Virus record (IMG/VR): IMGVR_UViG_3300009537_000195
Span: 1-22,571 of that record
DNA from: a virus
Length of the DNA: 22,571 nt
Direction: 5' to 3' (one strand)
Both the position numbers and the translations under genes were made by a program. Below the pieces are notes generated by a model that was not told the origin of the DNA, did no database searches, and saw only the letters and a list, made by a program, of their open reading frames with translations. This document shows positions 6,280 through 13,179 of the stretch, piece after piece (the stretch's first letter is position 1; every line of letters starts with the position of its first letter).

Positions 6280-6702
6280 ATGATTTTGCATCCTGTAGAA
6301 GTGCCGTTAGGAGCACCTGGCGTATGTATTATTTGCCACGGTACTCCTGATAGGACAAGAACTCCTATAATAAACACTATGAGATTTATTGATTCGGATA
6401 GGCCGGGGCCATTGAACGGTTGTATTTACTTATGTGCTGATTGTGTGAGAGCAGCAATGGTGGTTTTGGATTGGCCTGCGCCTGAATTGGTTGAATCTTT
6501 ACACGAAAAGGCCGGTAATTTAAAATCTCAGTTAGACCATGCACTTAGTCAAGTAGAGAGCCTATCTGATTTCCAACTAGCTATTAATACATTAGATGCT
6601 ATTGGTTTTAAATTTGAAGGAGACGAATGTTTGGAAGAGGAGTTACCAACAAAGAAAGACAGCTCTACGAAGCCCTCATCCGCACGCTCGAAGAAGAAGT
6701 AG
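6280..6702 (+). CDS. Cys-rich (probable zinc-binding) hypothetical protein
   Basis: This 140-residue protein carries Cys16-x2-Cys19 and Cys52-x2-Cys55 (CIIC and CADC), with an extra Cys48, consistent with one zinc site. A helical segment follows (residues ~65-105), then a low-complexity charged tail ending PSSARSKKK. AAAGGA precedes ATG. The last 76 bases are also read in another frame by the next gene, which may explain the simple tail composition. It sits between terminase and portal. No specific family is recognised; a packaging-associated or DNA-contacting role is only a guess. Confidence 0.65.
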   Translation: MILHPVEVPLGAPGVCIICHGTPDRTRTPIINTMRFIDSDRPGPLNGCIYLCADCVRAAMVVLDWPAPELVESLHEKAGNLKSQLDHALSQVESLSDFQLAINTLDAIGFKFEGDECLEEELPTKKDSSTKPSSARSKKK

Positions 6703-6914
6703 GATATTTAAGAGCAATGGTTGGTATTAAGGTGGTTGAGCCTAATACAGAACCACAAGAAGATAATACTGTTGAAATGAGAACTCATGCGATTACTGAA
6801 CCCGAAGAGGATTTAGAGTGGGAGCTTACATCAGGAAGATTGTCTTTGGAAGAATATGAGGAGCAGTTAAGACGATTAGGTGCTCCAAGTCCAAATATTA
6901 AACAGTTGGAGTAA
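6627..6914 (+). CDS. Small acidic coiled-coil protein overlapping the preceding gene
   Basis: This 95-residue protein starts at ATG 6627, inside the preceding gene, with GAAGGAGA a few bases before the ATG. Its N-terminus (residues 8-32, NKERQLYEALIRTLEEEVGY then LRAMV) is a convincing amphipathic helix. The rest is acidic, with a second helical piece (SLEEYEEQLRRLG). The next possible ATG, at 6717, would remove the overlap but lose the coiled coil and the ribosome binding site, so 6627 is preferred. The stop overlaps the portal start as TAATG. Function is unknown; a small packaging or portal-associated factor is possible. Confidence 0.6.
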   Translation: MFGRGVTNKERQLYEALIRTLEEEVGYLRAMVGIKVVEPNTEPQEDNTVEMRTHAITEPEEDLEWELTSGRLSLEEYEEQLRRLGAPSPNIKQLE

Positions 6915-9235
6915 TGGCAGAATATAACGAAAACAAAGAGCAACTTAGTGTATCTCAGTTAGTCACACCTCAAGATCATATCGCTAAGATAAAGTCTTTG
7001 ACTAAGGCTAGGTGGGAGCATGAGAGGGAGTGGAAACTAAACCACGCCTTTTATACCGGCAATCAGTATGCGTTTTTCCCTAAGCGTTCTTCTAATATGG
7101 TAACGCTGGCTACTGAGCCTGCCGAATTACCTAGATATAGAGTAAGGCTTATTTCTAATCAGATTATGCCGGGGGTTAGATCATATACCTCAAAGTTAAC
7201 AAAGACTAAGCCGGTTATTCATGCTGTCCCTAGTGTAGCTACGGAGAAAGCTTCTCGCGGTGCTCAGATTGCAGAGAGATTGGAAGAGCATTGGTGGAGG
7301 TCACTTAACCTTGAGGCTAAGAGAAATGAGGCTTGGACGTGGAGTTGTATTGGGGGACAGGGTTGGTGGAAGATTGGATGGGACTTTAATTCAGGTAAAA
7401 CTATTAACTATACTCTTGGCCCGGATGGCCTTCCTATTATATCAGATAAGATAGCATCCTTATTCCGAGAAACTATGGAGGAGCAAGGAGCAGAGGCTAT
7501 TGAGGCTACTGTTTCATTGGGGGAGGTTAGGGTTGATGTTCTTTCTCCACATGATGTTATCTTAGATCCTAGTCCTACTGACTATACAGAATGTAATTAT
7601 GCGTATTGTGTTCATAGGTTAGATCCTGATGAGGTTTACAATCGTTACAAGGTTAGATTGGCTCCTGATACTAGAGGGGTTGATTTAGATTCTCCCACTA
7701 TTCCATACACAAAGGACGACAATCAGGAAAAAGATTTAGTTACTATTTATGTAGGTTATTTTCGTAAGACTCCCTCTATGCCAAACGGTAAGTATGTTGT
7801 TTTTGCAGCCGGACATGAGAAGTTTTTGTATGAGGGCGATTGGCCTTATCCGTTTGATGAGTTACCATTAGTAAAGTTTCCTGGGCTGCAAATTCCGGGT
7901 AGTGTTTATGATAGAGCAATTGCTACTGATTCTAGACCTTTACAGTTAGAATTAAATAGAACCATATCACAGATTGTTGAGTATAAGAATCTAAATATCG
8001 TTCCTCAGTTTATAGCCCCCGCTAATTCTATGATGAGGAACAGGATTACAGGAGAGCCGGGAGCTATTTGGTTCTACAATCCTACCGCTATTGGTGGGGC
8101 AGGGAAGCCCGAGCCCGTTAATTTAGGCCAGCTTCCCTCGTATGTGTTCGATCATGTACAAAATATTATTGTTCGTATTAGAGAAATTTTCCAAATGACG
8201 GGAGTAGGTGAGGGAAATATTCAAGGCATCCCTAATCTTGAGGCTGGTGTGGCTATTGATCTCCTACAGGAATTATCAATCGATCAGATGGAGCCTCAAA
8301 TTCATCAAGGAGAGCAAGCGCTGGCTAGAGCGGGCACTATGATGTTGGCTTTTGCTCAGGAGTATTATGATGAGCCGCGTATAGCTAAGTTAATGGGCGG
8401 ACGTATAATGGCTGCTGAGTCATTTACTAAAAGCGATATTAAAGATATTGATATTTATATTGAAGCCGGTTCCGGTATCCCTCGAACTCGCGCAGGCAGA
8501 ATGTTTAGAATTAAAAGCATGACTGATGCTGGTCTTATTCGACCGGATACTGCCTGGAAATATTATGATATGGCAGACATGAAAACTATTGCTGCTAGAT
8601 TTGCTTTAGATGAGGAGAAAGCTTATCGTGAGAATGATCTTATTCTTAGGGGCTCTCCTATCAATGCTATTGCTGGTCAAAGCGCAATGCAGGCTGTTCA
8701 GCAGGGCATTAATCCTTCTACACAGCAATCTATTCAAAGTCCGGAAGAGGCACAGGGAATTGTTATGGATGCGATGTTAGAGCCTGGGCCGGCGGATAAT
8801 CATTTTGTTGAAATGGAAATCCATGCTATTGCTATTAAGAGTGAGGAATTTCAGTCTTATCCTATGGAAATTCAGAGAGCTTATTATACTCACTTTATTA
8901 AGCATCAGCAAATGGCGCAGGCTAGTTCGGCTGAAACTCAGCCTCCCAGGGTGTCCTATCAGATTAGAGGAACGGCAGGAGCTAGTGCCTCTGCTGAAAT
9001 TCTCAAGAAGTCTGGTGTTGATGTTTCGGTTGAGCAGATGGCAGAGCCTCCTCTTGAAACATGGGTGTCGGATTCAATTGATAAGCCGGACATGGATGAA
9101 GCAGGTAATGATCCATTCACGGAAGTTGATCTTGCTCTTGCTCAGAGTAAGTTACAGGAGCAGAGAGCTAGGACGGAGTTAATGGAGAAACGCGCCCGTA
9201 CTGCAAAGATTACTGCTAAGACAGATGAGACGTAA
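6914..9235 (+). CDS. Portal protein
   Basis: This 773-residue protein is large, in the size class of P22-like portals. It has an N-terminal region with Trp/Tyr-rich FYTGNQYAFF and NQIMPGVRSYTSKLTKTKP, a central RVDVLSPHDVILDPS segment and the helical stretch QLELNRTISQIVEYKNLNI. A GVGEGNIQGIPNLEAGVAI segment follows, seen in many environmental-phage portals. The extended C-terminus is Gln/Ala-rich and helical, as expected for a barrel or crown. It would form the dodecameric ring at one capsid vertex through which terminase packs DNA. It lies downstream of terminase and upstream of scaffold and capsid. Start is by TAATG coupling. The end overlaps the next gene by 11 bases. Confidence 0.85.
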   Translation: MAEYNENKEQLSVSQLVTPQDHIAKIKSLTKARWEHEREWKLNHAFYTGNQYAFFPKRSSNMVTLATEPAELPRYRVRLISNQIMPGVRSYTSKLTKTKPVIHAVPSVATEKASRGAQIAERLEEHWWRSLNLEAKRNEAWTWSCIGGQGWWKIGWDFNSGKTINYTLGPDGLPIISDKIASLFRETMEEQGAEAIEATVSLGEVRVDVLSPHDVILDPSPTDYTECNYAYCVHRLDPDEVYNRYKVRLAPDTRGVDLDSPTIPYTKDDNQEKDLVTIYVGYFRKTPSMPNGKYVVFAAGHEKFLYEGDWPYPFDELPLVKFPGLQIPGSVYDRAIATDSRPLQLELNRTISQIVEYKNLNIVPQFIAPANSMMRNRITGEPGAIWFYNPTAIGGAGKPEPVNLGQLPSYVFDHVQNIIVRIREIFQMTGVGEGNIQGIPNLEAGVAIDLLQELSIDQMEPQIHQGEQALARAGTMMLAFAQEYYDEPRIAKLMGGRIMAAESFTKSDIKDIDIYIEAGSGIPRTRAGRMFRIKSMTDAGLIRPDTAWKYYDMADMKTIAARFALDEEKAYRENDLILRGSPINAIAGQSAMQAVQQGINPSTQQSIQSPEEAQGIVMDAMLEPGPADNHFVEMEIHAIAIKSEEFQSYPMEIQRAYYTHFIKHQQMAQASSAETQPPRVSYQIRGTAGASASAEILKKSGVDVSVEQMAEPPLETWVSDSIDKPDMDEAGNDPFTEVDLALAQSKLQEQRARTELMEKRARTAKITAKTDET

Positions 9236-9737
9236 GATTTATAGTGATGAGGAAAAAGCTAAAGTACGTTTTGTCTTAGCTTCAAATGATGGTAATTTAG
9301 CTAAGACAGCTAGAGATACAGGAATTTCTAGAGACACAATTAAATCATGGAATAAGATTTGGTTGGAGGAAGGTACTCCTGAGAAATACGCTAAGCTAGA
9401 AGAAAACTATTTAAATAATTATGTCGCAGACGCAGAGCGTGTAAGAAATTTAGCTCTTAAAGAATTAGAATTAATGATCCGAAAGGATGATGTAAAGTTT
9501 AGAGATTTGATTGTAGCCTTTGGAATCTTGGAAGATAAGATTACTAGGGCTAAGGGATTAGCAACTAATCGTATTGAAACAGTAGTTCAAATGCCGGACT
9601 TAAAAGAGCTTGGTACTCAATTAGGGTCTTTTATTCAAGAGGCACTTGAAGCGGCGAAAGATCGTCGCAGAGAAATTGTTGAAGTAGATAGCGATATTGT
9701 TGTTAAGAAGGCACTTACTAAAGGTGAACAAGCATAA
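9225..9737 (+). CDS. Helix-turn-helix protein, candidate terminase small subunit
   Basis: This 170-residue protein has an N-terminal homeodomain-like helix-turn-helix (residues ~8-46: DGNLAKTARDTGISRDTIKS), followed by helices (~60-115) and a C-terminal tail. HTH at the N-terminus plus a helical oligomerisation core is the usual plan of small terminases, which recognise packaging sites and regulate the large subunit. A transcription factor is the main alternative. Its position between portal and scaffold rather than before terL is unusual. The start lies within the last 11 bases of the portal gene with only a weak ribosome binding site, so coupling to portal translation is likely. Confidence 0.55.
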   Translation: MRRKIYSDEEKAKVRFVLASNDGNLAKTARDTGISRDTIKSWNKIWLEEGTPEKYAKLEENYLNNYVADAERVRNLALKELELMIRKDDVKFRDLIVAFGILEDKITRAKGLATNRIETVVQMPDLKELGTQLGSFIQEALEAAKDRRREIVEVDSDIVVKKALTKGEQA

Positions 9738-9766
9738 AAATGGCATTCACGAAAGGATAAATAATA

Positions 9767-10735
9767 ATGTCTGTACCAAATAATGATGCATCGACAAATG
9801 ATACGATGACACGAGAGGAAGCAGTAGCAGCAATCCAGGCTGATGTTGATAGTCAATCTGACCCGGATCAAGTTGTTGATGCTTCCACACCTGTTAATAC
9901 TCCACCTGATCCTACTCCAACCGAGGACGCTCCACCGGATGAGGACGCTTGGAATATTGACGTAAATTCGCTACCGGATGATTTAAAACCATTTGCTAGA
10001 TCCCTTCAAGGGGATTACACCCGCAAGACTCAGCAGATTGCTGAGTTGCGGAAGCAGTATGATGAGTTTGGTGATCCTGATAGCGTAGCTCAGGCCGTAG
10101 CCTTGGCCCGAGCTTTTCAGTCTGATCCTGTAGGGACTCTTCGTAATGTGGAAGATGGGCTAAAGGAGATGGGATTGCTTGAACAGGCAACACCCCAACC
10201 TACTCCTTCTGCTACTCCACCTGATGATGACGACCCTGTGCTTGCAAAGCTGGCGCAGGAATATGGAGCAGATGAACCGCTTTTTCAGTTAGTTAAAGAC
10301 ATGCACTCCTCGCTCAAAGAGATCAAGTCGGAACACAAGACTTGGGAAGAAAAACAGAGAGAGCAGGAGCAGGCTCGTCTAGAACGAGAACAGGAAGAGT
10401 ATTTTGCCAGGTCGGAAACTTCGCTTCGTCAGACCCACGATAGTTGGGATGATGAAGACTTTGACGCGGTTTATGATCTTGTCCTTTCAACAGGGGGAGA
10501 CATGGACGAAGCTGCGAAACGGTATCAGTCTATTACAGACCGAGCCATTACGCGGTACTTGCAACGCAAAGGTGCTTTACCCACGGGCACGGGTGGTTTG
10601 CCTGGTACGGGGCTTGGAACACAGCCCATTGAGAGCGCAAAGAATTTCAAGGAAGCTACAGAGAGAGCTAAAGCTGATCTGGAAGCCTTAGCGGCTGCCG
10701 GTGATTTTGATTTAGCTGGTCTTCGTGGTGACTAA
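9767..10735 (+). CDS. Capsid scaffolding protein
   Basis: This 322-residue protein is highly acidic. It has a Pro/Asp-rich disordered N-terminus (residues ~30-60), a DYTRKTQQIAELRKQYDEFG segment typical of phage scaffolds, a second Pro-rich linker (~141-155), a strongly charged coiled coil (~180-215) and a Gly-rich stretch (~270-285). The C-terminus includes a helical NFKEATERAKADLEALAA segment likely to contact coat protein. Scaffolds direct coat assembly and are removed before or during DNA filling. Its position directly before the capsid gene supports the call. Codon use shifts towards CGN arginine codons and higher GC than upstream genes. Confidence 0.75.
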   Translation: MSVPNNDASTNDTMTREEAVAAIQADVDSQSDPDQVVDASTPVNTPPDPTPTEDAPPDEDAWNIDVNSLPDDLKPFARSLQGDYTRKTQQIAELRKQYDEFGDPDSVAQAVALARAFQSDPVGTLRNVEDGLKEMGLLEQATPQPTPSATPPDDDDPVLAKLAQEYGADEPLFQLVKDMHSSLKEIKSEHKTWEEKQREQEQARLEREQEEYFARSETSLRQTHDSWDDEDFDAVYDLVLSTGGDMDEAAKRYQSITDRAITRYLQRKGALPTGTGGLPGTGLGTQPIESAKNFKEATERAKADLEALAAAGDFDLAGLRGD

Positions 10736-10740
10736 GAAGT

Positions 10741-10758
10741 TCTAAGGCTACGCTTAGG
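10741..10758 (+). other. Hairpin upstream of the capsid gene
   Basis: CTAAG (10742-10746) pairs with CTTAG (10753-10757), loop GCTACG, with a possible extra U-G pair outside. A closely related sequence follows the capsid gene at 12010-12030. Both continue into GTAGAGTAAATGG/AGTTAGTAAAAGG. It lies six bases after the scaffold stop and may be an RNA processing or stabilising element. Confidence 0.45.
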
Positions 10759-10799
10759 TAGAGTAAATGGACTATAAAAAAGGAAAAGTGATATAAGAA

Positions 10800-12014
10800 A
10801 TGCCTGGTGCAACGCTTACTACGTTGGCTAACATTCTTAAGCGTCATTATCTCCCCCCGTATAGGGAGCAGCTTAACAACGGTGTTTATGTGTTAAGTAA
10901 GGTTTCTAGCGGTAAGGAGTTCCTGTATGGTTCAGACGCTCGCATTCCGTTACATACTGAACGGTCGGCTGGTATCTCTGCTCGCGCAGAGAGTGGTACT
11001 CTTGCGGATGCCGGTAATCAGGGTTGGCAGATTCTTTCTTACGATCTTGTTTATCCGTGTTATGGTCGCGTGAGGCTTACTGGCCCTTCGATTGAGCGGA
11101 CTTCTTCAAACGTTGGAGCCTTTCTTACGGCTATGAAGTCTGAAATGGACTTCATTCTCAATGATATGAAGAAGGATCTTGCAAGACAGTGTTATGGAGA
11201 CGGTACGGCTGCAATTGAAGTAGCCTCCAACGGTTCCTCGTCTACTACGGTTACTCTCTCTACTGAGGTTATCCGTAAGGGCCAGGTTTATGCAGGAATG
11301 GTTGCTGATATTGGAACCGCTGCTAACTATGATTCTAAGTTAGCTGCTGATGCTGTTGTCTCTGTTGACGAGTCGGCGGGTACTGTGGTTATGACCTCAG
11401 CCTCCGATCTGTCTTCGGGTGGCCCGTTCTATATCATTCGTTCTCTTAACGCATTAGCGTCTACCACTAACTATGAGATCAACAATGGTCTTAGTAAGCT
11501 GGTAAATACTACTGCGGGTGCTACTGTTGGTGGTCTTTCTTCGACTACTTATCCTGTATGGGATAATAACCGAGATACTGCCGGTGGTGCGCTTACTGAG
11601 GATCGTATGATTCAGTTGTATAACCTTGGCATTGCTAAGGGCGCAGACGTTGAGAAGTATGAGATTCTTACGTCTCTCGGTGGCCTTCGTCAGTTCTATA
11701 ACCTTAAGGTTTCTCAGGTTCGTTATGAGCAGCCCAAGGTTATTAGCGGTGGTTTCTCTGTTCTGGACTTCATGGGTCGTCCTCTTGTGGGCGATTATGA
11801 GGCTCCTTATGGAGAGATGCGGTTTCTCGATTGGTCGCACCTGTTTGAGTTCAGTAACAGGGATTTCCATTTCCTCGATGAGGATGGAGATACTTGGAAG
11901 TGGGTCAGTGGTGTGGATGCATACGAGGCCGTTCTGACGAAGTATATGGAGCTTGGCGCGGATAGGCGAAACGTACATTCGGTACTCACGTTTACCGATA
12001 CTACGGGCGTCTAA
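10800..12014 (+). CDS. Major capsid protein (HK97-fold)
   Basis: This 404-residue protein is the likely coat subunit. It lies directly after scaffold and before the head-tail adaptor. Features match environmental P22/HK97-fold coats: an N-terminal ANILKRHYLPPYREQLNN region, the IPLHTERSAGISARAESG segment, and an inserted beta domain at residues ~139-214 (KGQVYAGMVADIG, ADAVVSVDESAGTVVMTSAS). After it come YEINNGLSKLVN and a C-terminal EAVLTKYMELGADRRN. No separate N-terminal delta domain is visible, consistent with an independent scaffold gene. Codon use leans to CTT, GGT and CGT/CGC with higher GC than neighbours, as expected for the most abundant virion protein. The AAGGAA ribosome site is rather distant, 14 bases from ATG. 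Confidence 0.85.
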   Translation: MPGATLTTLANILKRHYLPPYREQLNNGVYVLSKVSSGKEFLYGSDARIPLHTERSAGISARAESGTLADAGNQGWQILSYDLVYPCYGRVRLTGPSIERTSSNVGAFLTAMKSEMDFILNDMKKDLARQCYGDGTAAIEVASNGSSSTTVTLSTEVIRKGQVYAGMVADIGTAANYDSKLAADAVVSVDESAGTVVMTSASDLSSGGPFYIIRSLNALASTTNYEINNGLSKLVNTTAGATVGGLSSTTYPVWDNNRDTAGGALTEDRMIQLYNLGIAKGADVEKYEILTSLGGLRQFYNLKVSQVRYEQPKVISGGFSVLDFMGRPLVGDYEAPYGEMRFLDWSHLFEFSNRDFHFLDEDGDTWKWVSGVDAYEAVLTKYMELGADRRNVHSVLTFTDTTGV

Positions 12015-12030
12015 GCATACAACGCTTAGA
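12010..12030 (+). other. Hairpin immediately downstream of the capsid stop codon
   Basis: TCTAAGC (12010-12016) pairs perfectly with GCTTAGA (12024-12030), loop ATACAAC. The TAA stop of the capsid gene lies in the 5' arm. The sequence is related to the hairpin at 10741-10758 before the same gene (both contain CTAAG...ACGCTTAG followed by an AGTAAA-GG stretch). Confidence 0.5.
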
Positions 12031-12045
12031 AGTTAGTAAAAGGTT

Positions 12046-12068
12046 TGGGCCGTACCTTAAACGGCCCA
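12046..12068 (+). terminator. GC-rich hairpin after the capsid gene (possible attenuator)
   Basis: TGGGCCGT (12046-12053) and ACGGCCCA (12061-12068) form a perfect 8-bp stem with loop ACCTTAA. It is the most stable hairpin I see in the window and sits between capsid and the next gene. In many phages a partial terminator follows the capsid gene to keep its transcript abundant. No U-run follows (CTCAAAACTATAA), so full intrinsic termination is doubtful; it may instead protect mRNA 3' ends. Confidence 0.5.
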
Positions 12069-12100
12069 CTCAAAACTATAAATTCTACATAGGATTATAT

Positions 12101-12526
12101 ATGTCTAATATGTTATGGCTACCAAATAAAGGTTTTACTAATCAGGAAATGAGAGAGGTTGATCGCGCTGTCTCTGAATACGATGAGCGACTATTCTTTG
12201 CTCATGATCCTGAAACTGATCTCTTTGTGATCTATATTAAGATGCCACACGGACAAGATCCATATCCTGTTTGTGGGTTTACTAATGTTCCCTCTAAATA
12301 CGATGCTCTAAAGTGGTTGAAGAAAAATGATTCGAGGGTACACGGAACAGATAAGTTATGGTCGGATCATATTAGTGAGGCTAAGAAAGAAAGAAGTAAG
12401 AAGACTCCTGAATTTGAAGATGCTCAAGAAGAGATTGCTGAGGCTGTTGAATCTTATGCTAGAAATAATCAGGATCTTCGTTACTGGAAGAGTTATTCAA
12501 AAGAGTTTGAAAGTAAGAATAGGTAA
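12101..12526 (+). CDS. Conserved-type hypothetical protein after the capsid gene
   Basis: This 141-residue protein is charged, with no membrane segment. Residues 18-70 (MREVDRAVSEYDERLFFAHD to TNVP) look like a small alpha/beta domain. Residues ~85-135 are Lys/Glu-rich and helical. A protein of this general look often follows capsid genes in environmental phages, but I do not recognise a named family. A neck, head-completion or capsid-associated role is inferred only from position. AGGA lies eight bases before ATG. Confidence 0.65.
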   Translation: MSNMLWLPNKGFTNQEMREVDRAVSEYDERLFFAHDPETDLFVIYIKMPHGQDPYPVCGFTNVPSKYDALKWLKKNDSRVHGTDKLWSDHISEAKKERSKKTPEFEDAQEEIAEAVESYARNNQDLRYWKSYSKEFESKNR

Positions 12527-12531
12527 ATAAA

Positions 12532-13179
12532 TTGACCGTTGCAGAGATTATAACGGATATAAAAGAGCATGGATTTACTGATTATACTGACGCTCAATTA
12601 GTTAGTATAATTAATGATGCAGTTTGGGATATTGACTCTAGAGAACAGTGGCCCTATTTGGATACATCTATTGATTTAACGTTTGCTGCTAGTTCCTCTA
12701 CTGCATCTAACTTTCCTGCTCAGTTCTCAAAAGTATTAAGTGTTGTTAATGCTTCTACTGGCGTTGTGTTAGTGCCAGAAGCTTTTGATGTAATCAGGAA
12801 AAGTTATCCAACTGCTCTTACAACTACAGGAGAGCCAACTAGATATTATTTCATTGGTACTCAGTTTAATGTATATCCGGTGCCGGGAGCAGCAACTACT
12901 TTGAAAATGGCGTATACTCAATGGCAGACTGAGTTAACTGCTGCCTCTATTGAAACTGCCATTCTCCTTCCTCCCAGGCATCATCGTTTAATTGTTCTTA
13001 AATCTCTTGAAAATATATATTTGAAAGAAGATGATCTTCAAACCTCTAATTTCTTCTCTAATCTTTTTGATAAGAGGTTTGCTAATATGACGTATGATAT
13101 GACGATGCAACAGTTTGATAGACCCCAAAGAATTTACAGTGTAGATTTTGATGAGGGTTGGGATTATTACGATAGTTAA
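12532..13179 (+). CDS. Head-tail adaptor protein (P22 gp4-like)
   Basis: This 215-residue protein starts at TTG 12532, five bases after the previous stop. It opens with the helical pattern typical of adaptor/neck subunits: TVAEIITDIKEHGFTDYTD, then QLVSIINDAVWDIDSREQWP. A beta region follows with FIGTQFNVYPVPG and a helical segment LPPRHHRLIVLKSLENIYLK, ending in an aromatic tail GWDYYDS. Such proteins form a ring under the portal and receive the tail nozzle. Placement after capsid and directly before the nozzle-like gene supports this. Its stop overlaps the next start (TAATG). No ATG alternative gives the conserved N-terminus. Confidence 0.65.
   Translation: MTVAEIITDIKEHGFTDYTDAQLVSIINDAVWDIDSREQWPYLDTSIDLTFAASSSTASNFPAQFSKVLSVVNASTGVVLVPEAFDVIRKSYPTALTTTGEPTRYYFIGTQFNVYPVPGAATTLKMAYTQWQTELTAASIETAILLPPRHHRLIVLKSLENIYLKEDDLQTSNFFSNLFDKRFANMTYDMTMQQFDRPQRIYSVDFDEGWDYYDS

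Noticed and set aside
8885-8902. Second T7-promoter-like stretch (ATACTCACTTTATTAAG)
   Set aside because: Lies inside the portal coding sequence and matches only the ACTCAC core; explained by codons for THFIK.
8805-9182. 125-codon + strand frame inside the portal gene
   Set aside because: Leu/Arg/Ser-rich out-of-frame shadow; the portal frame is clearly the coding one.
11454-11978. 174-codon antisense open frame in the capsid gene
   Set aside because: Shadow of the biased codon use of the capsid gene; no start context and an improbable, low-complexity protein.
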